Positions 17,660-27,035 are shown, numbered from the stretch's first letter. The stretch: DNA of 64,000 nucleotides from Tabrizicola fusiformis (GCF_013328815.1 NZ_JABUHN010000005.1:124001-188000); one strand, 5' to 3'. Made by a program: numbers and translations. The notes: generated by a model from the sequence alone, not told the origin.

Positions 17660-19936
17660 ATGACCCGATTCTCCGCCCCCATCGCCGAACAGATCTGGGA
17701 CATGAAATACCGCTTCAAGCACGCCGATGGCACGCCTATCGACGGCACGATCGAGGATACCTGGCGCCGGATCGCCCGCGCGCTGGCCGAGGTCGAGGCG
17801 GACCCGGCACTGTGGGAAGAGCGATTCTATGCCGCGCTGGAGGGGTTCAAATATCTGCCCGCCGGGCGCATCACGGCGGGGGCGGGCACCGGGCGGGCGG
17901 TCACGCTGTTCAACTGCTTTGTCATGGGCACGATTCCCGACAGCATGGGCGGCATCTTCGAGGCGCTGAAAGAGGCGGCGCTGACCATGCAGCAGGGCGG
18001 CGGCATCGGCTATGATTTCAGCCCGATCCGCCCGCGCGGCGCCGAGGTGAAGGGGGTCGCGGCCGATGCCAGCGGTCCCCTCAGTTTCATGGACGTGTGG
18101 GATGCGATGTGCCGCACGATCATGTCTGCGGGCAGCCGCCGCGGCGCGATGATGGCCACCATGCGCTGCGACCATCCCGATGTGGAAGCATTCATCGAGG
18201 CCAAGAAAGACCCGGCCCGGTTGCGCATGTTCAACCTGTCGGTGCTGATCACCGATGCCTTCATGGAGGCGGTCAAGGCCGATGGCATGTGGGAACTGGT
18301 CCACGGTGGCAAGGTCTATAAAACCCTTCCGGCACGCGATCTGTGGAACCGGATCATGCGCAACACCTATGATTTCGCCGAGCCGGGGGTGATCTTCATC
18401 GACCGGATCAACAAGGCCAACAACCTTAACTATGTCGAGACGATTGCCGCCACCAACCCCTGTGGGGAGCAGCCGCTGCCGCCCTATGGTGCCTGCCTGC
18501 TGGGTTCGGTCAATCTTGCGGTGCTGGTGAAGGATGCCTTCACGCCGCAGGCGGTACTGGACCCGGCGGCGCTGGATGATCTGGTGCGCCTGTCGGTGCG
18601 GATGATGGACAATGTGGTGGATGCCAGCCGCTTCCCGCTGCCCGAACAGGCCGCCGAGGCGCAGGCCAAGCGGCGGATCGGGCTGGGCGTGACCGGGCTG
18701 GCCGATGCGCTGCTGATGCTGGGTCTGCGCTATGGCAGCGCCGAGGCGGCGGCCCAGACCGAAATCTGGATGAAGGCCATCGCGCGGGCGGCCTATCTCG
18801 CCTCGGTCGATCTGGCGAAAGAGAAGGGGCCGTTCCCGCTGTTTGACGCCGAGGGCTATCTGGCCTCGGGCAACATGCGGGCGATGGACGCCGATGTCCG
18901 CGAGGCGGTCCGCAAACATGGCATCCGCAACGCGCTCCTCACCTCGATTGCGCCGACCGGCACCATCAGCCTGTTTGCGGGCAACGTCAGTTCCGGGATC
19001 GAGCCGGTCTTTGCCTATGCCTATACCCGCAAGGTGCTGCAAAAGGACGGCTCCCGCACCGAGGAAGAGGTGGTGGATTACGCCGTGCGCCTGTGGCGGG
19101 AGACCCACGGCGATACCCCGCTGCCCGATTACTTCGTGAATGCCCAGACCCTGCCGCCGCTGGACCATGTGCGGATGCAGGCGGCGGCGCAGAAATGGAT
19201 CGACAGCAGCATTTCCAAGACCATCAACTGCCCCGAAGACATCAGCTTTGACGATTTCGCGGGCGTCTACATGGCGGCCTGGGATCAGGGCTGCAAAGGC
19301 TGCACCACCTACCGGCCGAATGACGTGACAGGCTCTGTCCTGACCGTCAGCGAGGGGGCCGCCAGCCCGCCTTCGGAGGCGCCCGCGCAGATGCAGGGCG
19401 GCGAGGTGATTTACCTTTCTGAACCGCTGGACCGTCCGGCGGCGCTGGAAGGCCAGACCTACAAGGTCAAATGGCCGGGCAGCGAACATGCACTTTACAT
19501 CACCGTCAATGACATCGTGATCGCGGGCCATCGTCGCCCGTTCGAGGTCTTCATCAACTCCAAGAACATGGAGCATTTCGCCTGGACCGTGGCGCTGACC
19601 CGGATGATCTCGGCGGTGTTCCGGCGCGGCGGCGATATTTCCTTTGTAGTGGAGGAACTTAAGGCCGTGTTCGATCCGCGCGGCGGCGCATGGATGGAAG
19701 GGCGCTATATCCCCTCGATCCTCGCCGCCATCGGCGGGGTGATCGAGCGCCACCTTATCGCCATCGGCTTCATCGAGGGTGAGGGGCTGGGCCTGAAATC
19801 CGACCCCAAGGCCGAGGTGATGGTGGTGGGCGACAAGCCGCGTGGCAAATCCTGCCCCTCTTGCGGCAGTTTCGATCTGCGGATGGTCGAAGGCTGCATG
19901 ACCTGCGCCTCCTGCGGCCATTCGAAATGCGGCTGA
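17660..19936 (+). CDS. nrdJ: Adenosylcobalamin-dependent (class II) ribonucleotide reductase
   Basis: Makes deoxyribonucleotides using coenzyme B12 instead of oxygen, so it works aerobically and anaerobically. It has 758 aa from the ATG at 17660 (AGGA 7 bases upstream). Active-site landmarks: FNCFVMG (about 84) with the first redox cysteine, NPCGEQPLPPYG (266) with the Asn-Cys-Glu set, and GCKGCTTYRPND near 544. A TSCPD domain (about 600-720) follows, then a cysteine cluster CPSC-x13-C-x2-C-x2-C-x4-C at the end, probably zinc-binding or a shuttle. It is shorter than the roughly 1200-aa class II enzymes of many alphaproteobacteria. It is followed after 4 bases by a DEDDh exonuclease. Confidence 0.93.
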   Translation: MTRFSAPIAEQIWDMKYRFKHADGTPIDGTIEDTWRRIARALAEVEADPALWEERFYAALEGFKYLPAGRITAGAGTGRAVTLFNCFVMGTIPDSMGGIFEALKEAALTMQQGGGIGYDFSPIRPRGAEVKGVAADASGPLSFMDVWDAMCRTIMSAGSRRGAMMATMRCDHPDVEAFIEAKKDPARLRMFNLSVLITDAFMEAVKADGMWELVHGGKVYKTLPARDLWNRIMRNTYDFAEPGVIFIDRINKANNLNYVETIAATNPCGEQPLPPYGACLLGSVNLAVLVKDAFTPQAVLDPAALDDLVRLSVRMMDNVVDASRFPLPEQAAEAQAKRRIGLGVTGLADALLMLGLRYGSAEAAAQTEIWMKAIARAAYLASVDLAKEKGPFPLFDAEGYLASGNMRAMDADVREAVRKHGIRNALLTSIAPTGTISLFAGNVSSGIEPVFAYAYTRKVLQKDGSRTEEEVVDYAVRLWRETHGDTPLPDYFVNAQTLPPLDHVRMQAAAQKWIDSSISKTINCPEDISFDDFAGVYMAAWDQGCKGCTTYRPNDVTGSVLTVSEGAASPPSEAPAQMQGGEVIYLSEPLDRPAALEGQTYKVKWPGSEHALYITVNDIVIAGHRRPFEVFINSKNMEHFAWTVALTRMISAVFRRGGDISFVVEELKAVFDPRGGAWMEGRYIPSILAAIGGVIERHLIAIGFIEGEGLGLKSDPKAEVMVVGDKPRGKSCPSCGSFDLRMVEGCMTCASCGHSKCG

Positions 19937-19940
19937 GGGG

Positions 19941-20483
19941 ATGAACGTTCCGCCCTTTCCGCGCGGGCCGTTCCGCTTTTTCGCGCTGGACGTGGAAACG
20001 GCGAACGGCCAACGCGGCAGCATCTGCCAGATTGGCGTCGCCTGCGTTGCGCCGGACAATGCGGTGACGACCTGGGCCACCCATGTCGATCCGCAGACCG
20101 GCGACTGGTCCTGTTCCTGGGTGCATGGCATCACGGCGCAGGATGTGCGGGGCGCGCCGGTCTTTGCGCAGGTGATGCCCGTTCTGGCGCGGGCGCTGGC
20201 GGGGCGGCTGGTTTATCAGCATTCCGGCTTTGATCAGCGGGCCATGGCGGCGGCCTGCGCCCTTGCCGGGCTTGAGGCGCCGGATTGGCAATGGTCCAAC
20301 AGCGTGATCGTCGCGCGCAAGGCTTGGCCCGAGCTGAAGGGCAAGGGCGGCCATGGGCTGGCCTCGCTGAAATCGCATCTGGGTCTGCAATTCCGGCACC
20401 ATGACGCGGGCGAAGATGCCCGGGCGGCGGCAGAGGTTGTGCTGCACGCGGAACGGGCGGCGCTGGCCGCTTCGGCGGGCTGA
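19941..20483 (+). CDS. DEDDh-family 3'-5' exonuclease
   Basis: A 180-residue DnaQ-like exonuclease. The first acidic pair is in FFALDVETAN (about 13-22), followed by ICQIGVA; the second motif is around LVYQHSGFDQRAM; the third is HDAGEDARAAAEVV (about 153-166), with the histidine and aspartate of the DEDDh active site. It lies 4 bases after nrdJ, so it is probably co-transcribed; the pairing of nucleotide synthesis with a nuclease may reflect DNA repair, which is inference. Its stop directly abuts the convergent modC stop. Confidence 0.8.
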   Translation: MNVPPFPRGPFRFFALDVETANGQRGSICQIGVACVAPDNAVTTWATHVDPQTGDWSCSWVHGITAQDVRGAPVFAQVMPVLARALAGRLVYQHSGFDQRAMAAACALAGLEAPDWQWSNSVIVARKAWPELKGKGGHGLASLKSHLGLQFRHHDAGEDARAAAEVVLHAERAALAASAG

Positions 20484-21572
20484 TCAGGCCCCGCTTCCCA
20501 CATTCTCCTGCGCGACCGACACCGCCTTCAGCACGGCAAAGACCGGGCTGCCGGGCGCAAGGTTCAGCGCGGCGGCAGAGCGGCGGGTGATGCGGGCCAG
20601 TATCCTTTCGCCCCCGGCATCCAGTTGCACCAAGGCGCCGGGGCCATCGCCCAGCCGCAACTCCTGCACGACGGCGGGCAGGATGTTCAGGGCCGAAATC
20701 CCCTCGGGCCGGGTGGTGGCCAGCATCACATCCTGCGCCAGAATGCGCAGCCGCAGCGTGGTTCCCGGTGCCGCTGCGACACGGGGCAGCCAGAGCGGCC
20801 CCGCCGCCGTTTCAAGCCGGGTCAGGCCGTCCGGCTCTTGCGCGGCGACCCGCGCCGTCAGGATCGCCCCCGCCTCGCGCAGACCCAGTGCCGGGGCGGC
20901 GGCCGGATCGGCCAACAGGGTGGCTGCGGGGCCGGCGGCGGTCACTTGGCCCGCCTCGATCAGCACCAGCGTCGTCGCCAGCCGCGCCACTTCGGCCATC
21001 GAATGGCTGACATACAGGATCGGCAGCGCCACCTCGTCGCGCAGCCGTTCCAGATAGGGCAGGATTTCGGCCTTGCGCGCCTCGTCCAGCGCGGCAAGGG
21101 GCTCATCCATCAGCAAAATCCGCGGGTTCGACAGGATCGCGCGGCCCAGTGCCACGCGGCTGCGCTCTCCGCCCGACAATGCCCCGGGCTGGCGTGACAG
21201 AAGCGCGCCCAGCCCCAGAAGGTCAACGATCCGCTCCAGCGCCGGGCCGGGGCCGCGCGGGGCGAACCACCGGCCGTAAAGCAGGTTCTGCCCCACCGTC
21301 AGATGCGGGAAAAGCCGTGCGTCCTGAAAGACATAACCAACCCGGCGCCGATGCGGCGGCAGGTTGATCCGCGCCGCGGTGTCCAGAAGGACCACATCCC
21401 CCGCCACGATCCGCCCCGCTTCGGGCCGCAACAGTCCGGCCACCGCATTGACCACCGTTGTCTTGCCTGCGCCCGACCGGCCAAACAGCGCCGTCACCCC
21501 CGGCGGCGCCTGAAACGCCACATCCAGCGTCAGCCCGGCAAAGCGGTGCCGCAGGGTGACCGAAAGCGTCAT
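20484..21572 (-). CDS. modC: Molybdate ABC transporter ATP-binding protein
   Basis: ATPase of the molybdate importer, 362 aa. ABC part: Walker A GRSGAGKT (about 33-40), signature LSGGERSRVALGRA (about 133), Walker B RILLMDEPLAALDE. The C-terminal third is a Mop/TOBE region (RLRILAQDVMLATTRPEG, ARITRRSAAALNLAPGSPVF) that binds molybdate for regulation in this family. The ATG overlaps the modB stop (ATGA). Operon modA-modB-modC. Confidence 0.94.
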   Translation of the reverse strand: MTLSVTLRHRFAGLTLDVAFQAPPGVTALFGRSGAGKTTVVNAVAGLLRPEAGRIVAGDVVLLDTAARINLPPHRRRVGYVFQDARLFPHLTVGQNLLYGRWFAPRGPGPALERIVDLLGLGALLSRQPGALSGGERSRVALGRAILSNPRILLMDEPLAALDEARKAEILPYLERLRDEVALPILYVSHSMAEVARLATTLVLIEAGQVTAAGPAATLLADPAAAPALGLREAGAILTARVAAQEPDGLTRLETAAGPLWLPRVAAAPGTTLRLRILAQDVMLATTRPEGISALNILPAVVQELRLGDGPGALVQLDAGGERILARITRRSAAALNLAPGSPVFAVLKAVSVAQENVGSGA

Positions 21573-22267
21573 GGCCCGGCGATCCGGCGGGCCACGGCGC
21601 GGCTGATCCACTCCGACAGCAAGAGCGCCGCCATGGCGATGGCGATGGCCACGGCCACCAGCCGCGCCGCCTGCGCCTCCCCTCCCGGCACCTGCATGAA
21701 GCTGTAGATGGCCGAAGGCAGCGTTTGCGTCTGGCCGGGGATGTTGGAGACAAAGGTGATGGTTGCCCCGAACTCTCCCATCGCCTTGGCGAAGGCGAGG
21801 ATCACCCCAGCGATGATCCCCGGCAGGATCAGCGGCAACGTTACCGTTGCCAGAACCCACAGACGCGGTGCGCCCAAGGTGCCCGCCGCCTCTTCCAGCC
21901 TTGGGTCCACCGCCTCGATCGCCAGCCGGATTGCCCGCACCATCAGCGGAAAGGCCATCACCGCCGCCGCCAGCGCCGCCCCGGTCCAGCGGAAGGCAAA
22001 GACGATGCCGAACCATTCATCCAGCACCTGCCCGGCCCACCCCCGGCGCCCGAAGGTCAAGAGCAGCAGATACCCCGTCACCACCGGCGGCAGGATCAGC
22101 GGCAGATGCACCAGCCCGTTCAGCACTTGCTTGCCCGGAAACCGCCATCGGGCCAGTGCATAGGCCACGAATATCCCGAACGGCAGGCTGGCCAGCACCG
22201 CCCAGAACGACACGCGCAGCGACAGGGCCACTGCGCGCCATTCTTCGGGGGAAAGCCAGTCTGTCAT
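21569..22267 (-). CDS. modB: Molybdate ABC transporter permease
   Basis: Inner-membrane permease, 232 aa, with five to six membrane helices and the EAA coupling loop around EEAAGTLGAPRLWVLATVTLP (about 140-160). It delivers molybdate for Moco enzymes such as the xanthine dehydrogenase at 1661-5478. It lies 16 bases after modA and overlaps modC by 4 bases. Confidence 0.94.
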   Translation of the reverse strand: MTDWLSPEEWRAVALSLRVSFWAVLASLPFGIFVAYALARWRFPGKQVLNGLVHLPLILPPVVTGYLLLLTFGRRGWAGQVLDEWFGIVFAFRWTGAALAAAVMAFPLMVRAIRLAIEAVDPRLEEAAGTLGAPRLWVLATVTLPLILPGIIAGVILAFAKAMGEFGATITFVSNIPGQTQTLPSAIYSFMQVPGGEAQAARLVAVAIAIAMAALLLSEWISRAVARRIAGP

Positions 22268-22283
22268 GCCCTGCGGTTGCGCC

Positions 22284-23039
22284 CTATTTCAGGATGGCAA
22301 AGCCCTGTCCGGTGAACTTCGCATCCGCCGCGTCCGAGGACAATGCCTCATAAAACGCGGTGTCGGCAGCATCCGCCGCCCCGGTCAGCAGGGCCGCAGG
22401 ATAGATGATCGGCTTGTGGCTGTCGGCGGGGAAGGTGGCAACCACCGTCACATTGTCATCGGCCACCGCATCCGAGGCATAGACGATGCCATAGGGCGCC
22501 TCGCCCGAGGAGACCAGTGCCAGCGCGGCGCGGACGTTTTCCGCCTGTGCCACATGGGCCTCGACGCCGGCCCAGAGGCCAAGGCTTTCCAGCGACGCCT
22601 TGCCATATTGCCCGGCAGGCACGGAATCGACCAGCGCCATCGACAGTTTGCCATCGCCCAAAAGACCCGCAAGATCGGTGCCCGGTCCGATTTCCACCGG
22701 CGCGGCGCCTTTGCCATGGGCGATCAGAACCAGCGTATTGCCCAAAAGGTCTTCGCGGCTGCCCGGCACCACCAGCCCGGCCTTTTCCACCTCGTCCATC
22801 CAGTTGACGGCGGCGGAAACGAAGATGTCGGCAGGCGCGCCTTCGATGATCTGCTTGGCCAGCGCGTTTGAACCGGCATAGCTGATGGTCACGGTATGGC
22901 CGGTTGCCGCCTGAAAATCCGCCGCCACCGCATCCAGCGCGGTTTTCAGCGAGGCGGCGGCAAAAACCACCACCTCGTCGGCATGGGCCGCAGGGGCCGC
23001 GAGGGCAAGGGCAAGGCCAAGGAAAAGCGGGCGCGACAT
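22284..23039 (-). CDS. modA: Molybdate-binding periplasmic protein
   Basis: Periplasmic receptor of the molybdate importer, 251 aa. The signal peptide MSRPLFLGLALALAAPAAHA is followed by the family start DEVVVFAAASLKTALD; NALAKQIIEGAPADIFVSA is a further ModA motif with ligand-binding serines. The ATG at 23037-23039 is chosen because the signal peptide begins there and GGAGG precedes it. First gene of modABC, with a dyad in its promoter. Confidence 0.94.
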   Translation of the reverse strand: MSRPLFLGLALALAAPAAHADEVVVFAAASLKTALDAVAADFQAATGHTVTISYAGSNALAKQIIEGAPADIFVSAAVNWMDEVEKAGLVVPGSREDLLGNTLVLIAHGKGAAPVEIGPGTDLAGLLGDGKLSMALVDSVPAGQYGKASLESLGLWAGVEAHVAQAENVRAALALVSSGEAPYGIVYASDAVADDNVTVVATFPADSHKPIIYPAALLTGAADAADTAFYEALSSDAADAKFTGQGFAILK

Positions 23040-23047
23040 GGAACCTC

Positions 23048-23071
23048 CATTATGTTTTGAGGAACATATCG
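23048..23071 (-). promoter_or_regulatory. Candidate Mo-box (ModE-type operator) of modABC
   Basis: On the minus strand CGATATGTT-CCTCAA-AACATAATG is an imperfect dyad 8 bases before the modA start. Its spacing and CGnTAT ends resemble ModE-type Mo-boxes. It covers ATATGT, which with TTGCCT 18 bases upstream could be the promoter, so binding would repress. No modE gene is in the window. Confidence 0.4.
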
Positions 23072-23084
23072 CCCAGCAAGAATA

Positions 23085-23128
23085 GCAAGGCAAGCAATAT
23101 TTTCCGCAGGAAATATCGCTTGCCTTGC
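23085..23128 (-). terminator. Long hairpin ending the cys operon
   Basis: A nearly perfect inverted repeat: GCAAGGCAAGC-AATATTTTCC, a 3-base loop, then GGAAATATC-GCTTGCCTTGC. It begins 12 bases after the cysA stop and lies before modA, so it separates the cys and mod operons. There is no long U run after it. Confidence 0.6.
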
Positions 23129-23140
23129 CCCCGGCCGCGC

Positions 23141-23860
23141 TTAGGCCGAGATGAAGGACTGCACAAAGGCGCTGGCGGGCCGGGCGCGGATGTCCTGCGG
23201 CTTGCCGATCTGCTCGATCCGGCCCATCGACATCACCACCACCAGATCGGCCAGTTCCATTGCCTCTTCCTGATCATGGGTCACGAAAACCGTGGTCAGG
23301 CCGGTTTCGTCATGGATGTCGCGCAGGCCCTGCCGCAACTCCTTGCGGACCTTGGCATCCAGCGCGCCAAAGGGTTCGTCCAGCAAGAGCATCCGCGGCT
23401 CGATCGCCAGCGCCCGGGCCAGTGCCACGCGCTGCCGCTGGCCGCCCGAAAGCTGGCTGGGAAAGCGGCTGCCGATGTCGGGCAACTGGATCAGCTCCAG
23501 CAGCTTGGTCACCCGGCGGGTGATTTCGGCCTTGGGCGGGCGGCTGGCGCGGGGGCGGGCGGCAAGGCCATAGGCGATGTTGTCGAACACCGTCATATGG
23601 CGGAACAGGGCATAGCTCTGGAACACAAACCCCGCCCGGCGGTCCTGCACCGTCAGCCCCGTCGCATCCTGTCCGTCGAACAGCACCCGGCCCGAGGTCG
23701 GAAACTCAAGGCCCCCCAGAATGCGCAAAAGCGTGGTCTTGCCCGAACCCGAAGGCCCCAGCAGCGCCACCAGCGCGCCCGAGGGGATGGCCAGCGATAC
23801 CGGATGCAGCGCCGCGGTGACGCCAAACTGCTTGGAAATCTCGTCGATCTCGATTCTCAT
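23141..23860 (-). CDS. cysA: Sulfate/thiosulfate ABC transporter ATP-binding protein
   Basis: ATPase of the sulfate importer. Walker [10 protein letters not shown] (about 35-43), signature [16 protein letters not shown] (about 137), Walker [15 protein letters not shown]-loop [12 protein letters not shown]. At 239 aa it stops right after the ABC domain and lacks the roughly 110-residue C-terminal regulatory domain of the 365-aa E. coli CysA, so it probably escapes regulation through that domain. It follows cysW by 9 bases and is the last gene of the operon. Confidence 0.9.
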   Translation of the reverse strand: MRIEIDEISKQFGVTAALHPVSLAIPSGALVALLGPSGSGKTTLLRILGGLEFPTSGRVLFDGQDATGLTVQDRRAGFVFQSYALFRHMTVFDNIAYGLAARPRASRPPKAEITRRVTKLLELIQLPDIGSRFPSQLSGGQRQRVALARALAIEPRMLLLDEPFGALDAKVRKELRQGLRDIHDETGLTTVFVTHDQEEAMELADLVVVMSMGRIEQIGKPQDIRARPASAFVQSFISA

Positions 23861-23869
23861 GGCTTTCTC

Positions 23870-24730
23870 CTAGTGGCGGTGGTTGGCGGCAAGTGCGTCG
23901 GCGTGGCGGACTTCCAGCGCGGTCTTCAGCAACAGGGTAACGAGGGCCAGCAGGGTCAGAACCGCCGCCATGCTGAAGGCCGCAACCGACAGGTATTCGT
24001 TATACAGCATCTCGATGGTGATCGGCATGGTCGCGGTCTGGCCCCGGATCTTGCCGGAAACCACGGCTACTGCGCCGAACTCGCCCATAGCGCGGGCGTT
24101 GCAGAGCAGCACGCCATAAAGCAGCGCCCAGCGGATGTTGGGCAGGGTCACGGTCCAGAACACCCGCCAGCCGCTGGCGCCCAGCGTCAGTGCCGCCTCT
24201 TCCTCGGCCCGGCCCTGTTCGATCATCACCGGGATCAGCTCGCGCGCAACGAAGGGGAAGGTTACGAACATCGTGGCAATCACGATGCCGGGCAGGGCAA
24301 AGACGATGGGATAGCCCTGCGCCACCAGCCAGCCGCCGGCCAGCGAATTGGCCCCGAACATCAGCACGATGCAGAGCCCCGCCACCACCGGCGAGACCGA
24401 GAAGGGCAGGTCGATCAGCGTGATCAGGAAGGCTTTGCCGCGAAAGTCGAACTTGGTGATGAACCATGCGGCGGCAATGCCGAAGGCGGCATTCAGCGGC
24501 ACCGAAATTGCCGCAATCAGCAGCGTCAGCTTGATCGCCGACAGCGCATCGCGGTTGCCAAGGCTTGCCACGGCGGCGCCGATGCCCTTGGCCAGCGCCT
24601 CGGCAAAGACGGCAATCAGCGGGGCGGCCACCAGAACGGCGATGCCCGCCACCGCAAGCCCCGTCAGCACCCAGCGGGCGACGGGGGTTTCGGTGGTGAC
24701 GGGGCGGAAGGTGGGGGCGATGTCAAACAT
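23870..24730 (-). CDS. cysW: Sulfate ABC transporter permease CysW
   Basis: Inner-membrane permease, 286 aa, six membrane helices, with the EAA loop EEEAALTLGASGWRVFWTVTLP (about 165-185) and the family motif NARAMGEFGAVAVVSGKIRG. The ATG at 24728-24730 (MFDIAPTF) is used; it overlaps the end of cysT by 8 bases. It pairs with CysT in the channel. Confidence 0.93.
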   Translation of the reverse strand: MFDIAPTFRPVTTETPVARWVLTGLAVAGIAVLVAAPLIAVFAEALAKGIGAAVASLGNRDALSAIKLTLLIAAISVPLNAAFGIAAAWFITKFDFRGKAFLITLIDLPFSVSPVVAGLCIVLMFGANSLAGGWLVAQGYPIVFALPGIVIATMFVTFPFVARELIPVMIEQGRAEEEAALTLGASGWRVFWTVTLPNIRWALLYGVLLCNARAMGEFGAVAVVSGKIRGQTATMPITIEMLYNEYLSVAAFSMAAVLTLLALVTLLLKTALEVRHADALAANHRH

Positions 24731-25559
24731 ATCCGATCCTCCGGCGGCTCCAGACCTGAATGAGGTTGATGGCCAGCAACATGCCAAAGCTGATCAGAAG
24801 CATGGCAATGCCGATGGCGGCGGCGCCGTCATAGTTGAACTCTTCCAACTGGATCACGATCAGCAGCGGGGCGATTTCGGTCTTGAGCGGGATATTCCCG
24901 GCAATGAAGATGACCGAACCGTATTCCCCAACCGCCCGCGCCAGCGCCAGCGCAAAGCCGGTCAGCGCGGCAGGCATCAGCATCGGCAGAACCACCCGCC
25001 GCAGCGTGTAAAGGCGGCTGGCGCCCAGGGTGGCCGAAGCCTCTTCCACCTCGCGCTCGATCTCTTCCACTACGGGCTGCACGGTGCGGGTGACGAAGGG
25101 CAGGCCGACAAAGATCAGCGCAATGAAGATGCCCCATTGGGTATAGGCGATCTTCAGGCCCAACTCTTTGGCGATGGCGCCAAAGGCGCCGTTCGGCGCG
25201 TAAAGGGCTGTCAGCGCGATCCCGGCCACCGCCGTCGGCAGGGCGAAGGGCAGGTCAACGGCGGCATCCAGCAGCCTGCGGCCCGGAAAGCGGTAGCGCA
25301 CCAGAACCCAGGCCAGGATCACCCCGAACACCAGATTGAACAGCGCCGCAAAGAACGACAGCCGGAACGACAGGAAAAGCGCCGCCCAGACGCGCTCGCG
25401 GTTCACGGTGTCCCAGATGTTGCCAATGCCAAAAGTGGCGCCCTTCAAGAGAAGGGCGCCGATGGGCAGAAGCACGACAAGGGAAAGCATCGTGAGGGTG
25501 ATCCCCATGGACAAGCCAAGGCCGGGCATGGGGGATCGGTGGATCAGGGGTCTGCCCAT
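24723..25559 (-). CDS. cysT: Sulfate ABC transporter permease CysT
   Basis: Inner-membrane permease, 278 aa, six helices; DLPFALPTAVAGIALTALY and ARAVGEYGSVIFIAGNIPLK are CysT/CysU signatures, and EEASATLGASRLYTLRRVVLP is the EAA loop. It starts with ATG 9 bases after the cysP stop and overlaps cysW. Confidence 0.93.
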   Translation of the reverse strand: MGRPLIHRSPMPGLGLSMGITLTMLSLVVLLPIGALLLKGATFGIGNIWDTVNRERVWAALFLSFRLSFFAALFNLVFGVILAWVLVRYRFPGRRLLDAAVDLPFALPTAVAGIALTALYAPNGAFGAIAKELGLKIAYTQWGIFIALIFVGLPFVTRTVQPVVEEIEREVEEASATLGASRLYTLRRVVLPMLMPAALTGFALALARAVGEYGSVIFIAGNIPLKTEIAPLLIVIQLEEFNYDGAAAIGIAMLLISFGMLLAINLIQVWSRRRIGYV

Positions 25560-25568
25560 CAGGTCACC

Positions 25569-26687
25569 TTATTTGGGAACGTAGATCTGGTCGAAGATGC
25601 CGCCGTCGCCGAAGTGTTCGGGTTGAACCTTGGCCCAGCCGCCGAAGTGGGCGATGTCCACCAGTTCGATCTGCGGGAAGCGGGCCACATCCTCGGGGTT
25701 GGCCGCCGAAGCATCCCAGGCGCGGTAGAAGTTCTTGAAGGCGATGGCCTGACCTTCGGGGCTGTAGAGATAGTCCAGATAAGCGGTCGCAAGGGCGCGC
25801 TGCTCATCCGACTTGATGTTGCTTTCCACCAGAGCGACCGGCGGTTCGGCCAGAACCGAGACCGAGGGCACCACGATGTCGAACTGATCTTCGCCCAGTT
25901 CGGCCAGCGCCAGATAGGCTTCGTTTTCCCAGGCCAGCAGCACATCGCCGATGCCACGCTGGGCAAAGGTGGTGGTCGAACCGCGGGCACCGCTGTCCAG
26001 CACCGGCACATGCTTGAAGAGGTCGCCGACGAAGGTCTTGGGGTCTTGACCATTCTTTTCGGCCCAGGCCCAGGCGCCCAGATAGTTCCAGCGCGCCCCG
26101 CCCGAGGTTTTGGGGTTCGGCGTGATCACCTCAACCCCGTCGCCGATCAGGTCGCCCCAATCCTTGATGCCCTTCGGATTGCCCTCCCGCACCAGAAACA
26201 CGATGGTCGAGGTGTAGGGCGACGAGTTGTGCGGCAGCTTGCTCTGCCAGTCGGCGGGCAGTTTGCCCTCTTTGGCAATCTTGTCGATGTCCGAGGCAAG
26301 GGCCAGCGTGACCACCTGCGCCTCAAGCCCGTCGATCACCGCCCGCGCCTGGGCGCCGGAACCGCCGTGGCTGGCTTCGATGGTGGGGGCGGCATTTCCG
26401 AGCGATTCCCAATGTTTGGCGAAGGCTTCGTTGAATTCACGATAGAGTTCGCGGGTCGGGTCATAGCTGACATTCAGCAGGGTTTCGGCATGGGCCACCG
26501 GGGCCGCGCCGAAGGTGACCGCCGCCAGCGCCGAGAAGAGCCCGCGCAGGCTGCGGCGGCGCTGTTGCACGGGCCAGCCGGTCAGGTTGTGGCGGCCCGA
26601 GGCGATGGTGACGCGGCCATCGGGCAGTTGGTTCAGCTCAATGCCGATTTCGGTGCTGCCGTTCGGAAGGGTGATGGTGCGGATCAT
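25569..26687 (-). CDS. cysP: Sulfate-binding periplasmic protein with an N-terminal extension
   Basis: Periplasmic receptor for sulfate/thiosulfate. The mature part begins after AHA with [19 protein letters not shown], a CysP/Sbp signature; [14 protein letters not shown] and [11 protein letters not shown] follow. I chose the ATG at 26685-26687 (GGAGA 6 bases upstream), giving 372 aa. About 40 residues then precede a normal signal sequence ([17 protein letters not shown]...AHA). A GTG at 26568-26570 would start right at the signal peptide but has no ribosome site. The RRRSLRG stretch could be a twin-arginine signal with a long n-region. Second gene after the small protein at 26717. Confidence 0.9.
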   Translation of the reverse strand: MIRTITLPNGSTEIGIELNQLPDGRVTIASGRHNLTGWPVQQRRRSLRGLFSALAAVTFGAAPVAHAETLLNVSYDPTRELYREFNEAFAKHWESLGNAAPTIEASHGGSGAQARAVIDGLEAQVVTLALASDIDKIAKEGKLPADWQSKLPHNSSPYTSTIVFLVREGNPKGIKDWGDLIGDGVEVITPNPKTSGGARWNYLGAWAWAEKNGQDPKTFVGDLFKHVPVLDSGARGSTTTFAQRGIGDVLLAWENEAYLALAELGEDQFDIVVPSVSVLAEPPVALVESNIKSDEQRALATAYLDYLYSPEGQAIAFKNFYRAWDASAANPEDVARFPQIELVDIAHFGGWAKVQPEHFGDGGIFDQIYVPK

Positions 26688-26716
26688 GGGTGTCTCCGTT
26701 TGCAATGGGGCGTGGG

Positions 26717-26971
26717 TCAGGCGGCCTGCGGGCCAAGACGTTCGATGCGGGCCTCCCAGACCAGAGGGTCGCGGCCGTTGAGCAGATCGGCGGCGGCCTC
26801 TTCGGGGCGACGGGTGAAGATGACCAGCGGCGTGCCGTTGATGCGGTGGGCCGAACCCGTCCGCCGGTCGATCAGATGCACGGCACAGGTGCCCTGCAGA
26901 CCCGTCTCGGTGCCGGCCATCCGGTTTGCGGCGCGGGCCTGTTGGATTTCGAAACCAGTTGCTGCGATCAT
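26717..26971 (-). CDS. Small protein of the cys operon, unknown
   Basis: An 84-residue soluble protein starting [18 protein letters not shown]. The ATG is chosen for the strong AAGGAG 7 bases upstream. It contains single cysteine and histidine residues and ends [11 protein letters not shown] do not recognise a domain. It is the first gene of the sulfate-uptake operon, 29 bases ahead of cysP and directly behind the candidate operator, so a role in sulfur uptake or its control is likely but unproven. Confidence 0.6.
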   Translation of the reverse strand: MIAATGFEIQQARAANRMAGTETGLQGTCAVHLIDRRTGSAHRINGTPLVIFTRRPEEAAADLLNGRDPLVWEARIERLGPQAA

Positions 26972-26998
26972 CGTGATCTCCTTCGTCTTCATATCCTT

Positions 26999-27035
26999 AA
27001 TAACGACAGGGATTGTCGAGTATTTCAACGGAATA
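26999..27035 (-). promoter_or_regulatory. cys operon promoter overlapped by an Rrf2-like box
   Basis: On the minus strand TTGAAA (27028-27023), 18 bases and GTTATT (27004-26999) form a candidate promoter. TATTCC-GTT-GAAATA (27035-27021), an imperfect dyad of the CymR/Rrf2 type, covers the -35. With the Rrf2 gene directly upstream, repression of the cys operon by that protein is a reasonable inference. Confidence 0.4.
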
